Assembly (NCBI GenBank): GCA_041476545.1
Contig: JBGOTP010000009.1
Coordinates: 1-31,214, forward strand
Length of the DNA stretch: 31,214 nt
Direction of reading: 5' to 3'
From: JBGOTP01 sp041476545
Lineage (GTDB): Bacteria > Acidobacteriota > Vicinamibacteria > Vicinamibacterales > CAVVIG01
Position 1 is the first letter of the stretch. Every line of letters starts with the position of its first letter. The translations under genes and the position numbers were made by a program. Shown here in pieces: positions 23,341 to 30,294 of the stretch. Below the pieces are notes generated by a model. It saw only the letters and a program-made list of their open reading frames with translations. It made no database searches and was not told the origin of the DNA.

Positions 23341-23886
23341 TCAGTGGCTGATCACCCGAACGTTGTGGATGGCAACGGCTGCGGCGAATCCGCCGACCGC
23401 GTATCCGACCCATCTCGCCGATGTCGCATGACCGTGGTCGACCAGGTGCTTCTCGGCAAGAATTTGCGGAAGGGTCAAGAGTCCTTTCAATACGAGAATC
23501 CGGGCCGGGTTCTGACCGAGCAAGGGATTGACCTCTCTCGCGTGCCCGCCGCGCACGCCGGCGATTGTCGTCAGACCGTCAAACAGGTTCCCCGCCACGG
23601 TGGCAATGACGGCTTCTGTCAACGCTCTCCGATCGCGGTGCTTCGCCTCAACCGGCTGCACCGCAGTCGGTTGACTCTCCAAGTCGATGGGATTCTGCGC
23701 CGCAAGACGCTCGGCGACAGCCAGGCCCTGCACCGTTGTCGGACTCTGCGCGGTGGCGGGGCTCTCCGCGTCGGCCGGACCCTGCGCGGCGGCGGGACGA
23801 CTCTGTATCACGACGAAGAAACCTGCGAGCAGCAGCGTTTCCGCCAGACATTTCAAGCGCCTCAGGCGATGCCGTCCGACGTTCAT
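23341..23886 (-). CDS. Small exported or membrane-anchored protein (DUF5658-like tail)
   Basis: From ATG 23886 the product has 181 residues: a basic start MNVGRHRLRRLK, a hydrophobic signal or anchor (AETLLLAGFFVVIQS, then AAAQ), and a low-complexity Ala/Gln/Ser/Pro region with repeated ESPATAQ-like units. A conserved-looking half follows with NLFDGLTTIAGVRGG, REVNPLLGQNPAR, ILVLKGLLTL and VGYAVGGFAAAVAIHNVRV. The D-x-LTT...E-x-NPLL layout resembles DUF5658-type membrane proteins; this is a tentative match. It converges with the exporter permease (6 bp between stops). Function is unknown. Confidence 0.75.
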   Translation of the reverse strand: MNVGRHRLRRLKCLAETLLLAGFFVVIQSRPAAAQGPADAESPATAQSPTTVQGLAVAERLAAQNPIDLESQPTAVQPVEAKHRDRRALTEAVIATVAGNLFDGLTTIAGVRGGHAREVNPLLGQNPARILVLKGLLTLPQILAEKHLVDHGHATSARWVGYAVGGFAAAVAIHNVRVISH

Positions 23887-23974
23887 GGGCCATATACCTC
23901 GGGTACCCGCGCGTCCAGACCGGTTGTGGCAGGACTGTGCAGATCTACGCTGCAATGAGCAACTCGGAGGCCAC

Positions 23975-24025
23975 ATGCAAGCCTTCGGAAAAGCCTTGAA
24001 AGCAGTGTGTCTCTGCGATTGCTGA
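23975..24025 (+). CDS. Possible 16-residue Cys-ending peptide
   Basis: ATG at 23975 is preceded by GGAGG with a 5-6 nt gap, one of the best ribosome-binding sites in the window, and opens a 16-codon frame, MQAFGKALKAVCLCDC. It lies alone in the 269-bp gap between two minus-strand genes. The amphipathic start and the three cysteines in the last five residues are unusual. No neighbouring modification or export gene is clear. It may be chance; no other evidence supports expression. Confidence 0.25.
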   Translation: MQAFGKALKAVCLCDC

Positions 24026-24072
24026 TGGCGTGCTGGGTGAGAACGAACCCGGAGAGACGTTCGTCGTGCGAG

Positions 24073-24152
24073 CCTTCAGCCCTGCCTGACGAGTCGTTTT
24101 CGAGTGGGTGGGTGTTCACCCGCTCGTGGGTGAGCGGACAGGCGGCTGAAGG
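24073..24152. other. Nested inverted repeat at the 3' side of the sigma-54-type regulator
   Basis: CCTTCAGCC (24073-24081) plus GCCTG (24084-24088) pair with CAGGC (24139-24143) plus GGCTGAAGG (24144-24152), a 14-bp stem with one 2-nt bulge. Inside, CGAG and GGGTG pair with CACCC and CTCG as a second hairpin. The element begins 3 bp past the regulator stop and lacks a U-run, so it is more likely a structured 3' end than a simple terminator. Confidence 0.5.
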
Positions 24153-24155
24153 AAA

Positions 24156-25220
24156 TCAAACGGGGGTCACGTCGCGAAATGTCCGCGGATCGATTTGGTA
24201 CTTTCTCAGCAGTTTGCCCAGTTCACGGCGCTCCTTGCCGACCGCGCGAGCCGCGTGGGTCACGTTGCCTCGATGCTCGAAGATCACCCTCCGCAAATAG
24301 TCCGTTTCAAACCTGGCGATCACTTCCTGTTTGAGCACTTGATACGAGGGCCGCGCGTGCGGCTGGGCGGCGGCCGGGGCCAACCCGAGGTCGCCGGCTG
24401 TGATCGTGGCGCCCTGCCCCATGTGGATGGCCCGCACCATCATGTTCTCGAGTTCGCGAACGTTGCCCGGCCACTCGTGCAGCATCAATGCCGCGCGGGC
24501 GGTGTCGTCGAGTTCGAGAGGCGCCGAATCGGATGGCGCATGCGTTCGAAGAAAATGAACCGCCAGCGCGACGATGTCGTCGCGGCGTTCTCGCAGGGAT
24601 GGCAGATCGATCCTGAAAACGGAGAGCCGATAGTAGAGGTCCGGCCGGAAGGTGCTGGCCTTGACCAGATCTTCGAGTGGCGCATTGGTCGCCGTCAGGA
24701 ATCGCACGTTCGGGTATTCCAGGCGCGAGGATCCGAGCGGCCGGAACGCGCCGTCCTCGAGCACGCGCAACAGGGTCACCTGCCCCTTCAGGCTCAGCGC
24801 TTCCAACTCGTCAAGAAATACCGTTCCGCCCTGCGCCTCCATCAGGAGCCCGCGATGCCGTTGCCGCGCGTCGGTGAACGCGCCCGGTTCGTGGCCGAAC
24901 AACGCATCGTCCACGAGCGTATCGACGAGTGATCCGCAATTGACAGGGACGAATGGAAAGCACGCGCGATCGCTCAGGCCGTGAATGGCGCGAGCGACCA
25001 GTTCCTTGCCCGTGCCCGTCTCGCCGCTGATGAGCACGGGGCGATTCGTGTTCGCCACGATCGGAATCAGCGCGGTCGCTTTCTGAAACAGTTCCGCTCC
25101 GCCCACGAGGGATGGAGCGGGCGGCGTGTCGCGATGGCCCGTGACGCGCGCGACGGCTCGATGAGCCGCAACGGCCACTGGCTGCCTCACTGATGGAAAT
25201 GATCGAGGGCTGAATGACAC
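24156..25220 (-). CDS. Sigma-54-type AAA+ activator with Fis-like HTH, no receiver
   Basis: The 354-residue protein has a central AAA+ domain of the NtrC family: Walker A GETGTGKE (66-73), a loop GAFTDA (113-118) where GAFTGA is usual, Walker B GGTVFLDELE (131-140), arginine-finger segment RPDLYYRL (192-199), and WPGNVRELENM. A C-terminal Fis-like HTH follows (GNVTHAARAVGKERRELGKLLRKY). The N-terminal 40 residues carry no sensor domain. It should oligomerise and use ATP to open sigma-54 promoters, though the Gly-to-Asp change in the sigma-54-contacting loop could alter that. The start is GTG 25220, 10 nt after CAGGAA. A receiver-like gene lies 28 bp upstream on the same strand, so the two look like one NtrC-type regulator split in two. 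Confidence 0.88.
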   Translation of the reverse strand: MSFSPRSFPSVRQPVAVAAHRAVARVTGHRDTPPAPSLVGGAELFQKATALIPIVANTNRPVLISGETGTGKELVARAIHGLSDRACFPFVPVNCGSLVDTLVDDALFGHEPGAFTDARQRHRGLLMEAQGGTVFLDELEALSLKGQVTLLRVLEDGAFRPLGSSRLEYPNVRFLTATNAPLEDLVKASTFRPDLYYRLSVFRIDLPSLRERRDDIVALAVHFLRTHAPSDSAPLELDDTARAALMLHEWPGNVRELENMMVRAIHMGQGATITAGDLGLAPAAAQPHARPSYQVLKQEVIARFETDYLRRVIFEHRGNVTHAARAVGKERRELGKLLRKYQIDPRTFRDVTPV

Positions 25221-25248
25221 GGATGAATAATTCCTGACGCGCGTCTCG

Positions 25249-25719
25249 TCAGTGCAGAGACACGTGTTTATCGCCGCCGGCCTGCATGAGCGTCATCAGG
25301 TCCGCGGATCGACGACCGCCGCGACGGATCTGGCGCCGGTCGACACGTTCAGGACTGCGCCGATCGCGCTCGGGCAGCGTGCCCCTCACATAGGACGGGA
25401 GTGCGTACGCGACCCGGGACGCGTCTTCGTAAAACGCGCCAGCGAGCTGTGCTTCGCGGACGAGCGCGAGATCCGCGCGGTCGCTGAATACGAGGCACCG
25501 CGTGTCGGTGCTTTCCGCCGCAGCCAGATAGACAAGATGAAGTCCGTTATAGGCGCCGAGGCGAAGGTTGGTTGCGAGGAACTGCGGACGCGTTTTCAAA
25601 AGTTGTTCGCGCGCCGAATGAAAATCCGTGAAGGTTTTGAGATCCAGCGCGTCGCCGATCGCGCGACGCGCGGCCTCGAGCCAGTTGGCGTTCGGATCAA
25701 CGAGGAATGCACACCGCAT
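25249..25719 (-). CDS. Receiver-like protein lacking phospho-acceptor Asp
   Basis: The 156-residue product resembles a response-regulator receiver over the first 110 residues: AFLVDPNANWLEAARRAI, then RPQFLATNLRLGAYNGLHLV, then TRCLVFSDRADLALVREAQLAGAFYEDA. The position of the phosphorylated Asp is Asn 51, only one acidic-pocket residue (Asp 8) is obvious, and the conserved Lys near the fifth strand is missing. It is therefore likely a pseudo-receiver that does not accept phosphate in the usual way. The C-terminal 40 residues are Arg-rich and may bind nucleic acid. It is encoded just upstream of the AAA+ activator, probably co-transcribed. ATG at 25719 has only a weak purine-rich leader. Confidence 0.75.
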   Translation of the reverse strand: MRCAFLVDPNANWLEAARRAIGDALDLKTFTDFHSAREQLLKTRPQFLATNLRLGAYNGLHLVYLAAAESTDTRCLVFSDRADLALVREAQLAGAFYEDASRVAYALPSYVRGTLPERDRRSPERVDRRQIRRGGRRSADLMTLMQAGGDKHVSLH

Positions 25720-25861
25720 ATTCGGCCCGCTTTCTTACACACAAGTTTACAGATGTGCATCGCGTTTGCAACAGAATGTTTAGAGAATTTCGAAAAAAGA
25801 ACACCTCCACGCGGTTGACTACCAGACGAGTTCAAGGACAAAATCTTCCTCTGGAAGGACT
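25720..25861. promoter_or_regulatory. AT-rich divergent intergenic region
   Basis: This 142-bp gap between the receiver-like gene (minus) and the AAA-fragment gene (plus) is much richer in A and T than its surroundings (for example AGAGAATTTCGAAAAAAG). Promoters for both directions are expected here. TTGCAACAG followed by TTTAGAG could hold plus-strand elements, but no pair of hexamers is convincing. Confidence 0.4.
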
Positions 25862-26326
25862 TTGTCGATACGAACCTCACGCCGCCGCGCTCAGCGTGTC
25901 CCACGCGCGCTCCCCGAGGCTCACGCGCTGCCGCCGGAGTTGTCCGAGTTCAATATCTCGCGCAGCGACTGGTGGATCGTCGTCACGTCGCACATGAACG
26001 TGCTGGTTGAAGGGTCCGATACGGGAACCGACGCGGTGATGGCTGCCCTCCAGCCGCCTTTGCGGACGCCCGTCAGACGCTGGACCGGACGTCCTCCCGA
26101 TTCGCGCGGCGGCGGTACGCTCATCGTGCGTGCTGTTGACAGACTGGACGGTGACGCGCAGCGTACGCTTCTCGAGTACCTCGCGGCCGCTCGTGGTCAA
26201 CATCCTGTGCAGGTGGTGTCGACCAGCAGTCAACTGCTGTTTCCGATGATTGAGCGCGGGCTGTTCCGCGAGGAATTGTATTACCGCCTCAACACGGTCC
26301 GCGTGGACCTCAACGAGAAGGCTTGA
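25862..26326 (+). CDS. Degenerate sigma-54-activator AAA fragment, no DNA-binding domain
   Basis: The 154-residue protein aligns by eye with part of an NtrC AAA+ domain. VLVEGSDTGTDAVMAAL stands where the Walker A VLISGETGTGKELVARAI is usual, with the Lys lost. RGGGTLIVRAVDRLDGDAQRTLLEYL stands for the Walker B region, with Asp-Glu changed to Arg-Ala. VQVVSTSSQLLFPMIERGLFREELYYRLNTVRVDL keeps the sensor/arginine-finger surface. The region carrying GAFTGA is missing, and the protein ends before the lid and HTH. It should not hydrolyse ATP; it might modulate AAA+ rings by mixed assembly. TTG at 25862 follows GGAAGG at 25853-25858. It diverges from the receiver-like gene. The frame is open with no nonsense codons, so it looks maintained. 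Confidence 0.72.
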   Translation: MSIRTSRRRAQRVPRALPEAHALPPELSEFNISRSDWWIVVTSHMNVLVEGSDTGTDAVMAALQPPLRTPVRRWTGRPPDSRGGGTLIVRAVDRLDGDAQRTLLEYLAAARGQHPVQVVSTSSQLLFPMIERGLFREELYYRLNTVRVDLNEKA

Positions 26327-26336
26327 GCCTCGGTCG

Positions 26337-26903
26337 CTACCGCGGCGGAGGTGGGGGCCGGCGGTTGCCGGGCGGCTGCGGCGTTTCTTTCGCACGGGCA
26401 CGTTGTTCCGGCGTCAGCATCTGCAGCACTTCCCCTCGCAGCCGGGCGCGCATCACCGCCATGTCCGCGTCGATGGCTGCCTCGTCCGCGCTTCGCGCGC
26501 GAATCACTCCCTCGTCCACGGTGTCGGCCATGACGGCCGCGTCAAGTGCCTGATGAGCCGCAAACGATCGGTCGTTCAGGTCCTTCCGTTCCGCGTCGTG
26601 CGACTGCACAACGGCCATGATCTGATCCCGCTGCGAGCCGGTCAGGCCGAGACGCTCGACGGCCATTGGTCCCAGGAGTCCGCCAAGGGGCCCCATCGGC
26701 CCGCCTCGACCACCAGGCCCGTTTGCCCTCCCATCGGGCGGCGGACCACCGCGTTGGCCTGGTCCTCCCGGGCCAGCACGCCTGCCCGGCGCCGGCTCCC
26801 GGCCACTGGTATTCTGCGCTTTGGCGTACACGCCAGCGGCCATAATGGCTGCCATGGCGGTCGCGCCGAGTCCGATCCCCCAACGTCCTCTGGTGCTGGT
26901 CAT
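26337..26903 (-). CDS. Spy/CpxP-like periplasmic protein
   Basis: From ATG 26903, preceded by GAGGGAGGAC, the product has 188 residues. A signal sequence (GIGLGATAMAAIMAAGVYAKAQ) is followed by a Gly/Pro/Arg-rich linker, then a helical region with two LTxxQ motifs (LTGSQ and LTPEQRAR) and a charged middle (VQSHDAERKDLNDRSFAAHQALDAAV). This is the CpxP/Spy pattern, ATP-independent periplasmic chaperones or metal-stress proteins. The C-terminus is Pro/Arg-rich. It diverges from an OmpR-type response regulator gene with 110 bp between starts, the same layout as cpxP and cpxR in enterobacteria, so it may be a target of that regulator; that is inference. Confidence 0.82.
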   Translation of the reverse strand: MTSTRGRWGIGLGATAMAAIMAAGVYAKAQNTSGREPAPGRRAGPGGPGQRGGPPPDGRANGPGGRGGPMGPLGGLLGPMAVERLGLTGSQRDQIMAVVQSHDAERKDLNDRSFAAHQALDAAVMADTVDEGVIRARSADEAAIDADMAVMRARLRGEVLQMLTPEQRARAKETPQPPGNRRPPPPPR

Positions 26904-27013
26904 GTCTGTCCTCCCTCGAAGAACCGATCGCGACCGGGCGAACGGTCTGTGTCTATCTGTTCTGATTGGACTGGGCGGACGTGGCGGAACCGTGGAAAGG
27001 ATATGAAGAAACG

Positions 27014-27742
27014 ATGACACCCGTCTCCCCTCGGGTGCTCGTCGTCGAAGACGAGCCGCACATTCGGGAACTGGTGTGTCTGCACCTGGGTCACGAAGGG
27101 TACGCCTGCGACAGCGTCGGCGACGGCCGGCAGGCGTTGACGCTCGCGGAGTCCGAGCGCTTCGATCTCCTCGTCCTCGACGTGATGGTGCCGGGTCTCG
27201 ATGGACTCTCGCTCTGTCGCGCGGTTCGCAACGGCCAGATCAACCGCGACGTGCCGATCCTCATACTCACGGCGCGTCGCGACGAAGCGGACAAAGTGGT
27301 CGGACTTGAAAGCGGGGCCGACGATTACCTGACCAAACCGTTCGGCGTGCGCGAACTGGTCGCGCGGGCCCGTGCCCTGTTGCGCCGGCCGCGTCAGGCC
27401 GCGGGCGCTCTGTCAGCGGAGGCCGCAAGGGCCGACGCTGACGTGGTGAGAATCCGGGGGATTGAAATTGACGTGCCGAAGCGGCGTGTCCGCGTCGATG
27501 GCCGCGACATCGAGCTGACGGATCAGGAGTTCCGTCTGCTGCACCTGACCGCGACCCACGCCGGGATCGTCTTCAGTCGCGAGGCGCTGCTCGGGAAGAT
27601 CTGGCGTGGAGATACATTCGTCACGGTCCGCAGCGTCGACACGCTCGTCAAGCGTCTGCGCCGCCGCGTCGAACCCGATCCGGCGAATCCGAAGTATCTC
27701 CTCACGGTCTGGGGCGTGGGGTACAAGTTCACAGACGTGTGA
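27014..27742 (+). CDS. OmpR/PhoB-family response regulator, no adjacent kinase
   Basis: The 242-residue protein has an intact receiver (acidic pair Glu 12/Asp 13, phospho-acceptor Asp 56 in LLVLDVMVPGLDG, Thr 86, Lys 108 in TKPF) and a C-terminal winged helix (IELTDQEFRLLHLTATHAGIVFSREALLGKIW, then RSVDTLVKRLRRRVEPDPANPKYLLTVWGVGYKF). It binds DNA as a phospho-dimer. A histidine kinase gene would normally follow, but the next gene is on the other strand and overlaps the last 14 bp. The kinase may be elsewhere, or input may come from a non-cognate kinase. I start at ATG 27014 because homology begins a few residues later; the frame is open further upstream. Confidence 0.92.
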   Translation: MTPVSPRVLVVEDEPHIRELVCLHLGHEGYACDSVGDGRQALTLAESERFDLLVLDVMVPGLDGLSLCRAVRNGQINRDVPILILTARRDEADKVVGLESGADDYLTKPFGVRELVARARALLRRPRQAAGALSAEAARADADVVRIRGIEIDVPKRRVRVDGRDIELTDQEFRLLHLTATHAGIVFSREALLGKIWRGDTFVTVRSVDTLVKRLRRRVEPDPANPKYLLTVWGVGYKFTDV

Positions 27743-28670
27743 TTGCTTCCGCGCTCGGAGAGTCGGGCCAGGACGGCAGCGGCCGGGCCACGTACCCCGC
27801 ATGCGCGAGCTGGCTCTGGAAGAGGGCCGTCGCCGACGACCAGAACACGAGCCTGACCCATAGGCGCGCGATCACGTAGAGTTGGTTGATCACGATGAGC
27901 GTGAGGATGGTCAGCACGACGGGCGTATCCGGTCCGAAGCGCGGGCCGCTTTGTGGTCCGATCCACACGTAAAGCGCAGCGAGCGCGGCCATCATCGTCC
28001 AGTCGATGGCGTACAACCCAAGCGCACTGATCCAGTTTCGCCGGACGAACGAGAGCGCGGCGCGCAGGGCGCCGAGCATGCTGCGCCGATCTTCCACGAC
28101 GGCTCGGATCTGCGTGTAGTCGAATACCAGGTTGCAGGACGCCAGAACAGCCGCGAGTACGACGGGCCAGCGCCCCAGGAGGCGGAAGGCGACCGCATAG
28201 ACCAGGGCCATCAACACGCCCAGGCGCAGAAATCGGAAGAAGAACGTGCCGGAGACCCCGCACACGCCGTGCGCGCCCGTCGGTCGATCTCTGGCGTAGC
28301 GATCGATGATGCCACCGGACACGAGCATCCAGAGGGTCAGAAACGGATACGACGCCGTGAGGGACGCCATCCAACGGCTCTCGTAGTCGATGAAGGCGCG
28401 TGGTTCGCGCACAATCTCGACAACGCCGCTGCCCAGCTCGACGCCGCGGTCGAGCGTCTGCTGTCGCAGCTCGTGCAGCCAGCGGTCGCTGAACAGAGAC
28501 GCGGCCACATCGACCGTGAGGCCCATCGAGCCATCGATGCGACTCGACATGGCGACCGGCCAGGCCAGCAGCGCCGCCATCAGCCAGACGGCGGCGAGGA
28601 TGGGACGCGCGCCGTTGACGCGCCGGATGCCGTCCCGCCATGCATGCCATATCATCGTGTGGCCGTGCAT
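27729..28670 (-). CDS. Multi-pass membrane protein of unknown function
   Basis: From ATG 28670 the product has 313 residues and about six membrane helices: ILAAVWLMAALLAWPVAM, FLTLWMLVSGGIIDRYA, FLRLGVLMALVYAVAFRLL, VVLAAVLASCNLVFDYTQI, ISALGLYAIDWTMMAALAALYVWI and VVLTILTLIVINQLYVIARL. Between the first two lies an extracytoplasmic stretch of about 70 residues. The DYTQIRAVVEDRRSMLGALRAALSFVRRN loop is charged and cytoplasmic. The pattern recalls large helical-bundle membrane proteins often found next to regulators, but I do not recognise a named family. A shorter start at ATG 28655 is possible. The 3' end overlaps the response-regulator gene by 14 bp; the 5' end faces the dehydrogenase gene. 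Confidence 0.8.
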   Translation of the reverse strand: MHGHTMIWHAWRDGIRRVNGARPILAAVWLMAALLAWPVAMSSRIDGSMGLTVDVAASLFSDRWLHELRQQTLDRGVELGSGVVEIVREPRAFIDYESRWMASLTASYPFLTLWMLVSGGIIDRYARDRPTGAHGVCGVSGTFFFRFLRLGVLMALVYAVAFRLLGRWPVVLAAVLASCNLVFDYTQIRAVVEDRRSMLGALRAALSFVRRNWISALGLYAIDWTMMAALAALYVWIGPQSGPRFGPDTPVVLTILTLIVINQLYVIARLWVRLVFWSSATALFQSQLAHAGYVARPLPSWPDSPSAEAITRL

Positions 28671-28690
28671 GGTACCACCAACCGTCGCGC

Positions 28691-28696
28691 TATAAT
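28691..28696 (+). promoter_or_regulatory. TATAAT box of the dehydrogenase gene
   Basis: TATAAT ends 10 nt before the ATG at 28707, with CAGGAGG between. The transcript would start within or just after the ribosome-binding sequence, so the leader is very short. On the other strand the same spot reads TTATAG, a possible -10 for the membrane-protein gene. Confidence 0.5.
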
Positions 28697-28706
28697 TCAG
28701 GAGGTC

Positions 28707-29711
28707 ATGCCCGACATTCGAGTGATGCATTTCGGCCTGGGACCGATTGGCGCCGCGGTCGTGAAGCAGATCGTCGGACGCCCCGGCTTCAAGATCGTGG
28801 GAGGGATCGACATCGACCCGGCCAAGGCAGGACGCGATCTCGGCGATGTCGCCGGTCTCGGCAAGCGCCTGGGTCTCCGTGTGCAGAACGATGCCGCAAA
28901 AGCCCTCAAGGCGGCAAGGCCCGACGTCGTTATTCACTGCACCAGTTCCTCGATTCGGCAGGTGATGCCCGAGCTCGAGGCCATCCTCAAGTCGAAGACG
29001 CCCATCGTCTCGACGACCGAGGAACTTGCCTACCCGGCCTACACCCATATCCGTCAGGCACGGCGGATTCACGCGTGGGCGAAGAAGGCGAAGGTGGCGG
29101 TGCTCGGGACCGGCGTGAATCCGGGGTTCGCCATGGATGCGCTGCCGATCATGCTCACGTCGGTCTGCGAGCGCGTGGACCGCGTGATCGTGAACCGCGT
29201 GCAGGATGCGCGGATGCGCCGGCTGCCGTTTCAGCAGAAGATCGGCGCCGGCCTCACGACGGAGCAGTTTCAGCGGAAGGCGAATGACGGGACCATCCGG
29301 CACGTCGGGATGACCGAGTCGATCGCGATGATTGCCGATGCGCTCGGCTGGACGCTCGATCGCATCACGGACGAGGTTCAGCCGAAGCTGGCCACCGTGA
29401 CCATTTCGAGCGAGTTCCTTGCCGTCGATCCCGGCTATGTCTGCGGCATTACGCAGGAGGGCGCCGGCTATCGAAAAGGGGAGCCGGTCATCCGGCTGCA
29501 CCTCGAGGCCTATCTTGGTGCGCCCGAGCCCTACGACTCGATCGAGATCGAGGGGTCGCCCAGACTCTCGATGAAGATTCCTGGCGGCATCCACGGTGAC
29601 GTCGCCACCGTGTCGCTCGTTGTCAATTCCATTCCGAAGGTCCTCGCCGCCGAGCCTGGGCTTCATACCATGCGCGACGTGGCGTTGCCGTCGTTCTTTC
29701 CCGGCAAGTAG
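28707..29711 (+). CDS. Dihydrodipicolinate-reductase-like dehydrogenase
   Basis: The 334-residue protein has an N-terminal Rossmann motif FGLGPIGAAVVKQIVGRPGF, the pattern DVVIHCTSSSIRQVMPELEAIL and VLGTGVNPGFAMDALPIMLT, typical of the DapB-N family that includes 2,4-diaminopentanoate dehydrogenase and related amino-acid dehydrogenases. It is longer than DapB itself (about 270 residues) and lacks the DapB catalytic HH motif, so a role in lysine synthesis is unlikely. The substrate may be a diamino acid or amino ketone; this is open. AGGAGG precedes ATG 28707. The zinc-ribbon gene follows after 10 bp, probably in the same transcript. Confidence 0.85.
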   Translation: MPDIRVMHFGLGPIGAAVVKQIVGRPGFKIVGGIDIDPAKAGRDLGDVAGLGKRLGLRVQNDAAKALKAARPDVVIHCTSSSIRQVMPELEAILKSKTPIVSTTEELAYPAYTHIRQARRIHAWAKKAKVAVLGTGVNPGFAMDALPIMLTSVCERVDRVIVNRVQDARMRRLPFQQKIGAGLTTEQFQRKANDGTIRHVGMTESIAMIADALGWTLDRITDEVQPKLATVTISSEFLAVDPGYVCGITQEGAGYRKGEPVIRLHLEAYLGAPEPYDSIEIEGSPRLSMKIPGGIHGDVATVSLVVNSIPKVLAAEPGLHTMRDVALPSFFPGK

Positions 29712-29721
29712 TTCCGATCCG

Positions 29722-30186
29722 ATGCAGATTCTGGCGAAGTGCGCGAAGTGCGGTGCCGGTCTGCCGGTTCGCGCGGCAGAGGCGCCTGTGGCGATCGCGT
29801 GCGGCAGCTGCGGGCATGAGATTCCGATCGAGGTGTCCGACGCGCTCCGCGCCGATCGCGCGGTCGACCGCTGTCCCGTCTGTACGGGCGCCGACTTCTA
29901 CATACGGAAGGACTTCGATCCGAAGATCGGTGTGGCGGTCGTGGCCGCCGGTTCGGTCTTGAGCGGCGTGTTCTACTGGTTCAATCGGGACGTGATGGCG
30001 TATGCCGTTCTGGCTGGCGTCGTGCTCATCGACTTTGTCGTGTACCGATTCATCAAACTCGTGACCGTCTGCTATCGCTGCCACTCCGAGTTCCGGGGCG
30101 CCTATCCTAGAACCGCTCCGCCCTTCGATCTCCACACGGCGGACGTCCTCGAGCAGGAGTACGAACGGAGGATAGGGAGACGGTGA
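29722..30186 (+). CDS. Zinc-ribbon membrane protein
   Basis: The 154-residue product carries four Cys pairs: 7/10 (CAKC), 27/30 (CGSC), 51/54 (CPVC) and 117/120 (CYRC). Two membrane helices lie between the third and fourth pairs (about 69-87, VGVAVVAAGSVLSGVFYWF-like, and 92-110, MAYAVLAGVVLIDFVVY). The first two pairs form one zinc ribbon and the last two likely another that closes on the cytoplasmic side. Such proteins are usually annotated as hypothetical. It follows the dehydrogenase by 10 bp. Its stop is directly followed by a G-rich repeat array. Confidence 0.8.
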   Translation: MQILAKCAKCGAGLPVRAAEAPVAIACGSCGHEIPIEVSDALRADRAVDRCPVCTGADFYIRKDFDPKIGVAVVAAGSVLSGVFYWFNRDVMAYAVLAGVVLIDFVVYRFIKLVTVCYRCHSEFRGAYPRTAPPFDLHTADVLEQEYERRIGRR

Positions 30187-30187
30187 C

Positions 30188-30271
30188 AATCGGGGAATCG
30201 CGAAATCGGGGAATCGGGAAATTGGATAGTCGGGAAATTGGGAAGCCAGGGAATTGGGTAATTGGGCAATG
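30188..30271. repeat. G-rich microrepeat array, left
   Basis: Degenerate units of 7-9 bp such as AATCGGGG, AATCGGGA, AATTGGGA and AATTGGGT stand head to tail directly after the zinc-ribbon stop. A similar array in the opposite orientation is at 31157-31211. The variation between units suggests an old or slippage-prone array. Confidence 0.85.
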
Positions 30272-30294
30272 AAGACGAAGGCTCGGAACGGGCG

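Noticed and set aside
23927..23940. TGGCAGG...TGC as sigma-54 promoter
   Set aside because: Spacing between GG and GC is 9, not the strict 10, and no obvious gene follows.
25754..25770. Possible sigma-54 promoter (TTGCA -12 part) before the AAA fragment
   Set aside because: The -12 half fits, but the -24 GG reads TG and several other positions fail, so it is not better than chance in this AT-rich gap.
28671..29666. N-terminal extension of the membrane protein (645 residues)
   Set aside because: It is the antisense of the well-supported dehydrogenase gene.
30188..30271. CRISPR array
   Set aside because: Units are 7-9 bp, degenerate and without spacers.
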